A stretch of DNA of 64,000 nt, taken from Owenia fusiformis. Lineage: Eukaryota > Annelida > Polychaeta > Sabellida > Oweniidae. A program made the translations under genes and the position numbers. Below the pieces are notes generated by a model that did not search any database, was not told the DNA's origin, and saw only the letters and a list, made by a program, of their open reading frames with translations. Below, one piece after another: positions 50,005 to 60,632 of this stretch. Location of the stretch: contig CAIIXF020000011.1 in assembly GCA_903813345.2 (NCBI GenBank), positions 4,304,571 to 4,368,570 on the forward strand, written 5' to 3'. The first letter of the stretch is position 1, and each line of letters begins with the position of its first letter.

Positions 50005-50110
50005 GGTTGTCGAGTTGGCCGAGAGGGCTTGAGCGTCGGCACGTTCGAGCTAGGCGATTGGGCGCCGTAACCAAGAGGTTGAGAGTTCGAGACACGTGTG
50101 CTTCTTGTGT
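50005..50110 (+). mobile_element. tRNA-like SINE head
   Basis: GTTGGCCGAGAGGGCTTGAG matches the A box of class II tRNAs (TGGCCGAGNGG), and GAGAGTTCGAGACAC is B-box-like at a plausible distance. Stems do not pair as in a functional tRNA. This is best read as a tRNA-Leu/Ser-derived SINE promoter region or tRNA pseudogene. Confidence 0.45.
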
Positions 50111-51336
50111 TTATTCATTTACCACTACGCTTTCAAGGAGAGAATGTGTCAAACATGTTTCTAAATTATGACAAGTATTAATGTAAAATGTGTCTAAAGA
50201 TACTTTAAGATTTTATATATTATAAATCTTAAAGTCTTAATGTAATTCAAATTGGAGACTGCTCTGTCAATGCGGACAAAAAACTGAAACATTATTTTTT
50301 CATTAAACAGATCCAATACATTCCAGATCTCCTTTATACCTTCAGCATTATGCTGAAAACATATGTAAATATCATCATGACACTATGTCATGCCATTAAA
50401 AGGTTAAAAAAGAAATTGTACATTTTAGAGAACAATACACTGGCGCCGTTTTCAAAAGCTTTTATCGTTATTGGACTTCAAACAGAAGTGAAGGCTACCC
50501 GAAAATGATCAATAGCACGGAGTAAGTTATTTTCTTTGGGATAACGAAACATATGATTTAAAAATAAATTATGACGTTTTCTACAGGAGTTGATGAAAAA
50601 TAGTATGCTCCGTTACAGCAGAAAATGACTCGATCCCTGCCTGTGTAAATGATCTACATATAATTTACTCGTATAGTGTCCAATAGTCGTTGTCGTGGTT
50701 CTTAGAAGTATATTGTCGCAATACAGCCACAATTGGAACAATCGGGAAATTTGATTCGAGGACAATCTGACGCAATCTGGTACATTCCAGGACAATCTAA
50801 CGCAATCTGGGACAATTTAGAGCAATACGGGAGCCAGCTGGCAATAGGCAGGCTCAAATCGACCTACATTTTGGGATGAATCCAAAATCCTGTGGATGAG
50901 GAATTCCACCATCTGAAGATGTCGTTTTCCACCATTAATTAACATCTATTTTTTCAACATTTAGATGGTATATATAAAGACCGACGAAAAGTTAGATTGT
51001 TAAGTTGAATTTTGAAATTCATCAAGCTGACAGCCATGCTCAGATCTCACGACTAGACAAAAGATGTCCCTTTCAACATTTGCTGTACTCCAAGGGTATT
51101 TACGGAGAGTTACTTCAGTCTGAATTTTAGCAAATGAAAAACAAAAGTACTTTCACCGTATGTTCGTGTGCGATCAATTTTGGAGAGCGCTGAAAAAATA
51201 CACAGAGAACTGTCAGTAATCTGATGAAGTCGGGCGATTTCACTAGCAAGTGATAGCAACACGAGCCTGTATCTCTAGTTAAAAATGAAGATTCCACTCT
51301 CGTTCAATTAGCTAAAGTCAATCAAGCAAATGTCGT

Positions 51337-51999
51337 TAAAACATTGAAAGTGATAAGTACACTGAATGGTTATCTCTCGGGCAAGAGGTGGATGATTATC
51401 TAACTTTGAAGAGAAAGGCAATACTTACTGCGCCAGAAAATGACAATATCATAATGTTATTTCGACACTACCACCTTAAGCCAGAAGGTGGTAAAACATT
51501 TGGTCAGTGGAGCACGTCATGGTGTATTGTGATGTCAGAAGATGACGCATTGGTTAAAGAGAACAAAAACAATAACGGGAACTGCTTAATCGAGCAAAAG
51601 AAATTGAATAAACCGTCATCTTTGGATATTTTAAAAGCATCCATGGTATATTTGTTCAATAGGGAATACATACGAGCTGAATGCATCAGATCGAGTCAAG
51701 ATTGCCCTGCGTGTGACGAATAAATACAGTGTGATAATCAAATGGGACATGATTGTCTACTTACTATGGACTACTGTATTATGGACGCTATTGATGCTGT
51801 CTGTTTTGCAGAGTACAAAAGAATCGTCTTTCGAGTAGCTGAATTTATTCAAGTTGCAGAGCCCATTATAGACAAGGAACAATTCGACATTGAAGAAATT
51901 CAACTTCAAAAGGACGGAGTCGTGTATGCCTCGCATACTAATGATCAAGACAGAGCAGACATTCTGCAAGACGTTATTAAACAAATAGATTTTTTGATA
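51337..51999 (+). pseudogene. Unidentified ORF of the large element, interrupted
   Basis: An open frame begins after a stop at 51334-51336, without an obvious ATG, and runs to a TAA at 51721. It then continues in the same frame from an ATG at 51742 to about 51999, where the LINE starts. The two parts read as one protein with a nonsense codon: CPAC just before the stop and MGHDCL just after form a possible CxxC...HxC zinc site. The rest is polar and alpha-helical. I do not recognise the family; similar unnamed proteins with a cysteine/histidine cluster accompany large DNA transposons, but that is recalled, not tested. It sits downstream of a TATATAAAG box inside the left TIR (about 50972). Confidence 0.4.
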
Positions 52000-54021
52000 G
52001 GAATCAGTCTTTTTCAGGTAAAAAAGATATAGCAAATGGGTTCAATGATTTTTTTGCAAATATTGGAAAAAACTCTTCTGATGCTATAGGTCACTCTGAT
52101 AAAACTTATGATGAATTTTTAAATAAGATACCTAAGGTTGTTAACTCTATTTTTCTTAATCCTGTTGATAATGAAGAAGTTACTAAGTTGCTACTTAATC
52201 TAAAAGACTCTGCTGCAGGTCCTGATGATTTCAAGCCAAAAATTATTAAACTACATAGTGACCTAGTTTCTCAACCATTGACTCATCTTATTAATCTATC
52301 TTTCACTCATGGAATTTTCCCAGAAGACTTAAAATTTGCCAAGGTACTACCTATCCATAAGAAAGACAGAATGGACACTTTTACTCATTATAGACCAATT
52401 TCTCTTTTATCTGTTTTTTCGAAACTTTATGAAAAATGTATGGCCACAAGAATTGTTGATTTTTTGGAAAGACAGAACATCCTGTATGCTCACCAATACG
52501 GCTTCAAAAAAGACAACTCCACATTCATGGCAATCTTGAAATTTGTCGAAACTGTGCGCAGGGCAATTGAAGAAAAATCATACTGTATTGGAATCATGTG
52601 TGATCTTTCCAAAGCGTTCGATACATTAAATCATGACATTTTGTTACAAAAGTTAGATCACTATGGTATTCGGGGAACTGCCTCCGATTGGTTCAAAAGT
52701 TATCTTTCAAATAGGTCACAAGTTGTTGATATTGAGGGTACTCTCTCCAATACTGCTAATTTGTCTTTTGATGTGCCACAGGGAACTATATTAGGTCCCC
52801 TCCTCTTTATTATCTATATTAATGACATCTACAAATCCTCTGACGTTGCTGAAATGTTTTTATATGCTGATGACACTAACATGTTATTTTCTGGTAAGGA
52901 TCTTGAACAACTTAACTTGACCATAAATCATGAGCTTTCTACTATAAGTGAATGGTTCAAATGCAACAAGCTTTCTTTAAATCCTGCTAAAACTAACTAT
53001 CTTGTTTTTAAATCACCTCAAAAAGTTATTGATTATGACAAAATCCAAATATCCATGAACAATACTGTCATACGTAGGACTGAAGTAAGTAATTTCCTAG
53101 GGGTGCTTATCGATGAACATCTTTCCTGGAAGCCTCACATAAGACATGTTGAAACAAAAATATCAAAGACTTTGGCAGTACTCCATAGAGTCAAACAAAA
53201 CTTAGATTACAAAGCACTAAAAACGATATACTACTCTCTTATTTATTCTTACATCAATTACAATATTATAATCTGGGGGAATGTTCCACCTTCATACCTA
53301 CTTAAAATCCATAGATTACAAAAACAATTCATAAGAATACTTTTTAATAACTGTAAGCCTAGAGATAATACAGCCCCTTATTTTAAAGAGGCCAGCATAC
53401 TAAACATCTTCCAAATTGTTGAACTTAACACTGCTCTCTATGTATTTAAATGTGTTAAAGGCATCAATAAAACTTATGAGAGACAATTTAATAATTACTT
53501 CACCCCAAATAGAGAAATTCATGAACACCTGACAAGACAGCAATTAAAACTGAGACCTTCGAAATTTAGAACTAATATTGGACAATTTTCTATCAGTAAA
53601 CAGGGACCTGATTCCTGGAATAATCTCACAGATGACCTGCAACACATTAACTCTCCTTCTAAATTTAAAAGTAAATTGAAATTAAAATTGTTGTCATGAA
53701 GTATATGTTCAATCCAATACACTATTATTTTGACCATTCAGCAATATATTTTAGTGTGAAATTATATACTGTTTCTTGCAATTTTCAAGTATCTAATCTA
53801 GGTACATCACCTTTCATTCTGGCACAAAGCAAAATTTTATTTTACATATCCTTACCACATGAGCGAACAGGCCTCGGAGAGGGGGTAGGTACAGGCGATT
53901 TGATCAATTCATTTTGTAATTTCCTACTTTGTGGATAATATCCCCAATAGGGGGTCTTCCACTTCATGTAATTGTAATATTATACAATGTAAGGAAATAA
54001 ATAATAATAATAATAATAATA
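52000..54021 (+). mobile_element. 5'-truncated CR1/L2-type LINE
   Basis: The element begins near 52000, inside the preceding ORF, where its reverse-transcriptase frame enters. It ends in an (AAT)n tail (53999-54021). The microsatellite tail, the 5' truncation and the absence of a target duplication fit the CR1/L2 group. The endonuclease region and ORF1 are missing. The left limit is uncertain by about 30 bp. Confidence 0.75.
52020..53699 (+). CDS. LINE reverse transcriptase (C-terminal part of ORF2)
   Basis: About 560 codons are open from the truncated 5' end to TGA at 53697. It begins with the DIANGFNDFF linker that normally joins endonuclease to RT. RT blocks follow in order: HYRPISLLSVFSKLYEK, CDLSKAFDTLNHDILL (first catalytic Asp), VPQGTILGPLLF, MFLYADDTNMLF (YADD active site) and NFLGVLIDEHLSWKPHI. 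The C-terminal thumb-like region is present. The RT core is undamaged, implying fairly recent insertion, but without the endonuclease it cannot be autonomous. Its start is a truncation point, not an initiator codon. Confidence 0.9.
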   Translation, partial: KKDIANGFNDFFANIGKNSSDAIGHSDKTYDEFLNKIPKVVNSIFLNPVDNEEVTKLLLNLKDSAAGPDDFKPKIIKLHSDLVSQPLTHLINLSFTHGIFPEDLKFAKVLPIHKKDRMDTFTHYRPISLLSVFSKLYEKCMATRIVDFLERQNILYAHQYGFKKDNSTFMAILKFVETVRRAIEEKSYCIGIMCDLSKAFDTLNHDILLQKLDHYGIRGTASDWFKSYLSNRSQVVDIEGTLSNTANLSFDVPQGTILGPLLFIIYINDIYKSSDVAEMFLYADDTNMLFSGKDLEQLNLTINHELSTISEWFKCNKLSLNPAKTNYLVFKSPQKVIDYDKIQISMNNTVIRRTEVSNFLGVLIDEHLSWKPHIRHVETKISKTLAVLHRVKQNLDYKALKTIYYSLIYSYINYNIIIWGNVPPSYLLKIHRLQKQFIRILFNNCKPRDNTAPYFKEASILNIFQIVELNTALYVFKCVKGINKTYERQFNNYFTPNREIHEHLTRQQLKLRPSKFRTNIGQFSISKQGPDSWNNLTDDLQHINSPSKFKSKLKLKLLS

Positions 54022-54920
54022 TGGTGAGTATAGTATAACATGAAATATCAACTCTCTAAGAAACAGTATGCGAAAAATTATTTATATGATCAGTTCATTA
54101 CCAAACTATGAACGTTAAGAAGGGATATATTACTGAACACACTATTAACCACATGTTATACAGTACATACCATAAACGTTTACAAAAACGTATACTCTCA
54201 CTTGTATAACATAAGAGAATATTTAGATTTTAAAATATATTATTGCATATTTTAACACGTCAATATCATGCTATTGTCCATTTTTGGTTTGCTGATTACT
54301 CGTGCTTGTATCCCCACACTGAAAAACAAGAGAAAAATAAAATCCATCATTATCATGTAGTCATATAAAATTAGCTGTATATCACCTTAGTCTTGATCAG
54401 TTGATATGAAAGTAAATTATCATCAAAGTTTGAAGTGAACATGGTCTTTAATGACTCATTCAGATATCAAAACTTTATCACTCTAAGAATGAACTCTGGA
54501 ACATTCAAGGCAATCGTATTACTATAGTATGATGTAGATGATAATCATTCTTAATCAATATTATTAATTAAGCATCACTTATGAAAATTAAAGTGGTACT
54601 TACTTACTTACTCCAGCCCACCGCATCCTATCATATTGCTGTGCTGAGCAGTTCCTGATCCAGCCTCTTTCACCAAATTGAGCCTGTAATAACAGTGAAA
54701 TATGTAATCAAGCAAACTTATCTTGTAATATACATGGTTAAGCGTATTTTAAAGTTGAATGAATTTTTAAGATAACACTTATGTAATAAACGTACTATAA
54801 ATAACGCATACATACTATGGAGAGTGTTAAGCTTAGAGCTATATTGTTTCCTCTAATTCACTGTAACTAGTAATTATTTTCACTTTCCGCATCATTAATT
54901 TATTTACTTTTTGTTAAAGC

Positions 54921-55484
54921 TTACATTTTATATCTATTATATAGATGCTGTTTTTTACTTTTTTTATCCACATCTGGCACCGCGTTCTTACAATGCTTCT
55001 CGTGCTTAATAGAATAATAATAAAACAGCATTAATTCATTGATTCACCACTGAATGCACAGTGAATATAATCACATTCAAGGAGTCGATTTGATTTATAA
55101 AACAATCACACCACATACATATTCTCATTACCAAGTTATTTTCTGGACTTGAGTATTACCATGATGGGAATACATTGATTCATAATCATTAAAATGCTAA
55201 GATTAATTAAAAGTAGCACGTGATATATGTACACGTGTCACGTTAGTTAAATTCAATAGTCGCACTTAGTTCCATTGCAACAGGTCACCAATCTTGATGA
55301 AGAAAACAATTATGATTAATAAACTTACCTCCATTAACTCCTCCGGCATCATAGCATGAGAGTGATTGTACCAGCAGTGTACAATTTCACCACGTCGATG
55401 GTGCTGCCTTTTACACTTCATCAAATGATAGGGCATGCGCCCCTTTTTGACCAAATGTGTTTTCACAAGTAAGCACTGCTCCAT
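54921..55484 (-). CDS. GTSF1/Asterix-like protein with two CHHC zinc fingers
   Basis: Exon 1 is 55329-55484 (ATG) and exon 2 is 54921-55004 (TAA). The donor GAG|GTAAGT and acceptor ATTAAG|CAC join in phase 0. The 79-residue product has two complete CHHC zinc fingers: C4-x5-H10-x9-H20-x3-C24 and C37-x5-H43-x9-H53-x3-C57. The intron falls exactly before H53. The stretch RMPYHLMKC is very close to the finger core of GTSF1 family proteins, and tandem paired CHHC fingers separate this family from the single-finger U11-48K and TRM13 proteins. GTSF1/Asterix are small PIWI-piRNA cofactors in animals; their first finger binds RNA. This protein is short, with a basic lysine-rich tail instead of the usual longer acidic C-terminus. 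It has a TATA box just upstream. Alternative downstream exons with good sites (54612-54683, 54271-54318) would lose H53 and C57. Confidence 0.75.
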
Positions 55485-55521
55485 TCTGAAATTGTAATGG
55501 GTGTATCCGAAGGATTCCTAC

Positions 55522-55528
55522 TTTTATA
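55522..55528 (-). promoter_or_regulatory. TATA box of the CHHC gene
   Basis: GGTATAAAAGT on the minus strand lies about 40 bp before the ATG at 55484, so a start about 30 bp downstream would leave a very short 5' UTR. An acceptor-like CAG directly before the ATG is the competing reading (a 5' UTR intron). Confidence 0.4.
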
Positions 55529-55797
55529 CCACATTGATAGACTTACATGAATTTAAAATTTACTTTATAAAAAAAAAAAACTTTATAATCAGTGGGATGA
55601 TACTAATTCCAGTAATTAAGCAGTGATATGTTATCTAAGTTAATGACATCATAATTACTTTATTTCCTTATTTTTTCGATTCTGACACTACACTTTAATT
55701 ATATTCTTCGAAATTGTGTATACATGTAGCCAAGAATATGCTATTAGTGTTAGCCTTTTGCCGTCAGAAAGTATTTTGACCCACTTTTGAGATATGG

Positions 55798-56065
55798 TGT
55801 CCGAAAAGTAGGTCAAAATAAAAAGTTCTCCAAATTGAATATATGAGTTATGAATTAAGGGTAGAATTCTGTCAGGAATCCGAATCTGCAAATCAAATTT
55901 CGATCCAACTTCCAGTTCGGAAGTTATGGCGTGTCCGAAAAGTAGGTCAAAATAAAAAATCTCCAAATTTAACGTATGAGTTATGAATTAGGGGTAGAAT
56001 TTTGTCAGGAATCCGAATCTGCAAACCAAAATTCGATCCGACTTCTGGTTCGGAAGTGATAGCGT
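55798..56065. repeat. ~132-bp tandem duplication
   Basis: Two adjacent copies, each starting GTGTCCGAAAAGTAGGTC and ending in a TTCGGAAGT block, about 90% identical. A partial third copy may precede them at 55760. Confidence 0.85.
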
Positions 56066-56139
56066 TTTGAAATTTCGAGAAAAATCGATCTGATGGTATC
56101 CTGATAGAAAGTCAAGAGTAGAGAAGAAAATATTGAAAA

Positions 56140-56395
56140 ATTCATCCATCCTTACCCTATCCTTCCTATCTATCCTTCCTTCATATCTTTTCCTTCCTAT
56201 CCTTCCTATCCTATCCTATCCTTTCTTCCTATTCTATTCTATCCTATCCTTCTTTCTTATTCTATCCTATCGTTCTTTCCTATTCTATCCTATCCTACCT
56301 TCCTATTTTATTTATCCATCTCTTTCTAGATGACTCAGCTTATTCTGGATGACTCGGCTTATTCTGGATGACTCGGCTAAAAAAAGTCTAGATCT
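56140..56395. repeat. TATCC/TTCCT pyrimidine tract followed by a 22-bp triplet repeat
   Basis: 56140-56325 is a degenerate TCCTATCC/TTCCTATTC tract. 56329-56376 repeats TTCTGGATGACTCGGCTTA about three times. Confidence 0.85.
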
Positions 56396-56571
56396 GGAGT
56401 CTGAAATTGAACTTCGTTCAATTTCCAAAATCTAGTTATAATAACCTTCCTCGATATTCTGTAAAGTTACAACCAAATCTGGTATTCCTACTAATGTTTC
56501 CACTGAAAAATAAATTTTTAAAATCGTTGTTCATTAGATGTATAATGGAAAAATGAAAAAATAAAGTATGC

Positions 56572-57870
56572 ACCTGCATTAGCTAAAATATCCTTTTGTT
56601 GCTTGCAATTTACTCTCAAATGAGTACTCAAATACTGGTTATGTTTGAATGTCTTCCCACAAGTGAAGCAAATCAAGAACCTGTTATTTCTATGAACGTA
56701 TTGGATGTGTTTTGTTACTTCATGCAGCCTCACACCTTCTTGACATTCATTTTCTGCGATTTGTCGCCACTTTTCGATTAAAGGGTGAATCGTGGAGGTG
56801 ATCGATTTCAGATTCTTACACCTAAGATAGGTTAAACATCTGAATGCGCAAAGTCGATCACAGTATAGTCTCCCTGTGTGCTTATCATATATCAGCGTAA
56901 TGATTGCTGGGTTGTTTTTTACATAGGGACCGTGGTAATTCAACAGGTGCACCCAAAGCAAAGTCGAATGGATTCACTAACCAGTGGGTCATCACTAGTC
57001 TATAAGGAAGCCATCTGGTATCTGGACGAGCTCTGCGGACTTGCTCCTCGAAATCTACCACACTCAAACGTTCTAGCAAACCATCCAGGTCTTGTCTGTT
57101 GGATATCAGAGTAGGAATCTCCAACATGGCTTCATTGTTGTGAGGGTAGAAAAATCGCATTTCTCCTGTGTCCTTATTGCTTATGATTAACCCCAAACTG
57201 TATTTTGAATACTTGTTTTTCAGCATCGTAAATTTCGTTGAGTTGTCTTCTTATCTCATCAATCGTGAGCTGGCCAGTGGGTAAGTGGAAATTATATTCT
57301 TGCGACATAGCGTGGAGTGTGTGGAGAGTATATAATGCGACTATATTGTTGGTACATGTCTCTCAAACGTTTATCTATGCTGCCATCTGCATTTTCATAA
57401 GGTTGAGGCGTGTTCCGATTGTCATTCTTGTAATCATTATCCCCATGACCCATTTGAACTGTAATGGGCTCCCCTTCAACATGCGCGAGGTCATCTCCGA
57501 TACCGGCAATCCTCAGGATTTCATCCATTTGCCTGTGAACAGTTACGGGGCTGGGAGGATTACGCATCATTTCTTCCATTAATAGATCGAACAGTCGGAA
57601 ATCCTCCTCAGTAAGCGCTTCACAGTCCATCGGTGCATTTTGAGTAGATGTAGAAGGCTGAGGATTATGATGATCAGCTGATCGGTCGGAATGGTACTTA
57701 TTTAAATGCGTCTTCAACTTACTATTTTAAGCATAGCTTTTGTCGCAGGATGGACACTTAACACGTCTTTTTCCATGAGCGTATCATTCTTGAGCATTCC
57801 TATTGGAAATAGACGTAAACTTCTTGGTGCAGTATCTGCATTAAAAATACTTTCCACTCCCAGATGACAT
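56572..57870 (-). pseudogene. DNA polymerase B-associated N-terminal region, broken
   Basis: Reading from an ATG at 57870: two C2H2-type zinc fingers (about 57690-57850) interrupted by several stop codons, an acidic/polar linker (57717-57292), then segments in three successive frames (from 57308, 57226 and 56961) that appear to belong together. Recognisable phrases are GEMRFFYPHNN, RRARPDTRW, LYCDRLCAFRCLTYL and a final C2H2-like CFTCGKTFKHNQYLSTH. This order resembles the N-terminal part of long protein-primed polymerase B proteins of large animal transposons and related virus-like elements; that match is from memory. No exonuclease or polymerase catalytic motifs are found, and similarity stops near 56572, so the catalytic part is deleted. 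Stops plus at least three frame changes make it non-functional. Confidence 0.5.
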
Positions 57871-58199
57871 GTTCAAGTCAATGCTGAGGTGGTCTGAAAC
57901 TGGTCTCATTATTTAATATATGGTCTTATCTCTAAATGTTGAAAAAATGACGTCATAAATGGTGGAAAAACGACATCTTCAGATGGTGAAATTCCTCATC
58001 CGCAAGACTTTGGATTCATCCCAAAATGAAGGTCGATTCGAGCCTCCCTATTGACTGCTGGCTCTCGTATTGCTCTAAATTGTCCCAGATTGCGTCAGAT
58101 TGTCCTAGAATGTCCCAGATTGCGTCTGACTCAGAATTTAGAATTTATCCATTTTAGTAGGCTCCATTGCGACGTATAATACAACTGTCCTTTCAAATT

Positions 58200-58380
58200 T
58201 TGGTCCTACTCTCTATTGATCTACATGATGACCTAATTGCGATTATTTTCCTTATTATTTAAGGACCAACAAAGATCTACATGATGACCTAATTGCAATT
58301 ATTTTCCTTATTATTTAAGGACCAACAAAGGCCGTAAGGAAAGGGGACCATAATCCCCAGGGGACTATTATTTCGTTTAC
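58200..58380. repeat. Dispersed repeat with internal ~57-bp tandem duplication
   Basis: Related to 23566-23700 (GGTCCTACTCTCYATTGATY). In this copy the block ATCTACATGATGACCTAATT through AAGGACCAACAAAG is duplicated in tandem (58220-58331). Confidence 0.7.
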
Positions 58381-59336
58381 ACCAGAATGTTTTAATTGTA
58401 TTATATATGTTTCAATTGTATTATATATGTTTTATGATGCATGCCACTCTAATAAAATAAATGTATTATTGATTCAGTAATCATTATAATAATCTATAAA
58501 CCTTCGCCCGTTTGATCATTCGATGCAATTAACAATTGCGTACTTCCGTATCACTTTCCCATTGGTTAGTGGGTATGCATTATACCGCAAATGAATCTGT
58601 CATGCACCCTTTTTGTATCGTGTTTACCGCATTATAAGACAGTGTTAAGATCAAAATTGTTAAAAAATAAATGAGAATAAACAAAAAAGCTTCTAGAAAA
58701 TGTTATTCATCCTTGCACTCATTGAGAAATCAGCTATCATTATTGTGATATTGGTATCCGTCTTAACCCCAGTTTCCTTAATTCAAACGTTTCTACTCAG
58801 TTCATACTGACACAACCAAATACTAACTAGTAATTGATATTTGTCTTATTTTATTAACGTATATGTATGTTCAATAATTGCACAGTACCATCCATGAGAT
58901 TTGAAACTGCAAATCCCCTTTTGATAACTTATTAGGCCTATTTACAGTATGTTTGACAATCCACATAAACATCGATTTTTCATGAATTTCAGTTTTTAAT
59001 GAATAAACAGAATCTATTTACAAACATTAGCATGTTTTGATATGCTTTCCGATAAAAACTCTTGTGTCATACTTTTAGAAAGGACAGCTGTTCTTTGAAT
59101 TTATTTATTTGATTACAAAACAATCTTCATGTAACATATTTTCAATTCGTTTTTTGCCAAAGGACCAGTCGCAATTTATTAAGACCAAAAATCCAATGTT
59201 CAAAGCATAATATCGAAATTAAAGATAACGTAATTCTAACCTTGTGTCATAATTAAGCCTTTACGGATAACAGTTCAGTAGAATGACACAAGTATAAAAG
59301 TAGTTCTCTCCATCAGTAGTCATCAATTACTACGGC
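58381..59336. other. Gene-free stretch
   Basis: Nothing recognised. Confidence 0.5.
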
Positions 59337-59720
59337 GCCCGGGGGTTTCACTCCAATATACCTCTCAATACCTATGTGCCGCGCAAAAGACCCCCTTTTG
59401 AGCATTTTTCCTTGTCAATTTCCTCACAAGATTGTAAGTTTCCATGTATACTTCCTTTCAGTAAATTTCCTGACTAATATTGGTATATTAACTAAAAAAA
59501 TCCTCTTTTCGGATGATTTGCACCAGACCTCGCAAATTGATTTTACTGATGTATTAGCATTATTTTTTGAAAAACTGATTTTTGAATTAAAAAGGCGATT
59601 CTTCGACAAATTTTCCATGTTTTTCCTCTCAAATTGGCCAGGTTTCATGGTTTATGCCATAAGCCAGAATCGCCCATGCTGCACATACCTACCCAAATAA
59701 TTTAGAGTAAACCCCCGGGC
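59337..59720. mobile_element. 384-bp MITE with GCCCGGGGGTTT ends and 6-bp duplication
   Basis: The left end GCCCGGGGGTTTCACTC and right end GAGTAAACCCCCGGGC are inverted repeats with one indel. TACGGC is present exactly on both sides (59331-59336 and 59721-59726). The plus-strand frame 59374-59700 and its minus-strand partner are AT-rich and have no domain, so I do not call a gene. Confidence 0.8.
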
Positions 59721-59726
59721 TACGGC

Positions 59727-60632
59727 ATTACTACTGCATTTAGAGAAAGGACTGCATTACCTTACTCGAGTCTCTAGCTTACAGCTAGACGAAACTTCAT
59801 TGATTTCGTATGTAATGGCTATACGCACCTACACGCACCTAGAACTCATTTTTAATAAATTTTATAAATATTTTTAAGAATATTAATCATATTTAGGATG
59901 AAGCGTTGCTTGTCTGGATTTAGATATTTCAAAATTTCATTTCGGAGTTTGACACATGGTGAAATTTTCTCGCTGTAGCTAAAAATGGCTTCCGGTTCTG
60001 GACGTGAATAACATTTGAAATTATTCTCGCTTAAAGAAATCAAATATAACAATAGATTCAGACGGGGATGTGAGCTGATGTTCTTCAAATCTATACATAA
60101 AGGTATATTTCATATTATTATGCCATATTTACTGTGCGTGTGACACAATGATTTACAATATTTATAATACTACAGGCAGCTCAATCTTCCTCCTCAAAGC
60201 CGGAATATAGAGAAGGCTTTGGACCGAAGTAAGCATTACCAATGCATTTAAGTTCCATTAGTATTTTTTCAAAGGCAGAGGTGCATGATGCAATACTGGA
60301 ATAAGATACAAAGGAATTAACTTAACTTATTTTTGTCATGACTTTGTCATTTACAAAGCTGTATGACGCACTTACATATAAATATTACTACAAATTGATA
60401 TAAACAAGACTATCAATTTTATAAATGTAATGTTTTAACTGCTAAAACAACAACACATTGTTTACATATATTAATAAAGACATTCACATAGCAGTTAACC
60501 GTCAACAATGATATCTGGTTTAAATAGTTCCCTCTATTTAAAATAAATACTTGTCCTGCTTTATATTCTGACAAAATGACCAAACTATATCTTACTTGAA
60601 ACCATTCTATAAATCAACGACTACAATCCTAA
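59727..60632. other. Gene-free stretch upstream of the glycosyltransferase-like exons
   Basis: No exon or repeat recognised; it may contain promoter or 5' UTR. Confidence 0.45.

Larger units (their letters stand above)
50767..58128. mobile_element. Large (7.4 kb) TIR-bounded element, decayed, with captured-type genes
   Basis: The left repeat (50767-50982) and right repeat (57902-58128) are inverted copies over about 220 bp at roughly 85% identity; shared text includes GACGCAATCTGGGACAATTT, GGGATGAATCCAAA and CATCTGAAGATGTCG. The outer part of each repeat is made of GGACAATCTGACGCAATCTG subrepeats. Between them lie a broken zinc-binding-like ORF (plus), an inserted LINE, a CHHC zinc-finger gene (minus), tandem repeats and a DNA polymerase B-like pseudogene (minus). 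Size, TIRs and the polymerase-like remnant suggest a self-replicating (Polinton-like or virus-like) transposon that lost most of its genes. No target duplication could be defined, so two independent inverted copies of a shorter repeat remain an alternative. Confidence 0.6.

Noticed and set aside
50005-50110. Functional tRNA-Leu or tRNA-Ser gene
   Set aside because: The A box is convincing, but the acceptor and T stems do not pair, so it is treated as a SINE head or pseudogene.
54271-54683. Alternative downstream exons for the CHHC gene (54612-54683 and 54271-54318)
   Set aside because: Splice sites are good and frames are open, but using them removes the last His and Cys of the second finger. 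The 54921-55004 exon completes the finger exactly, so it is preferred.
59374-59700. 108-codon ORF at 59.4 kb
   Set aside because: It lies entirely inside a MITE with defined ends and shows no domain.
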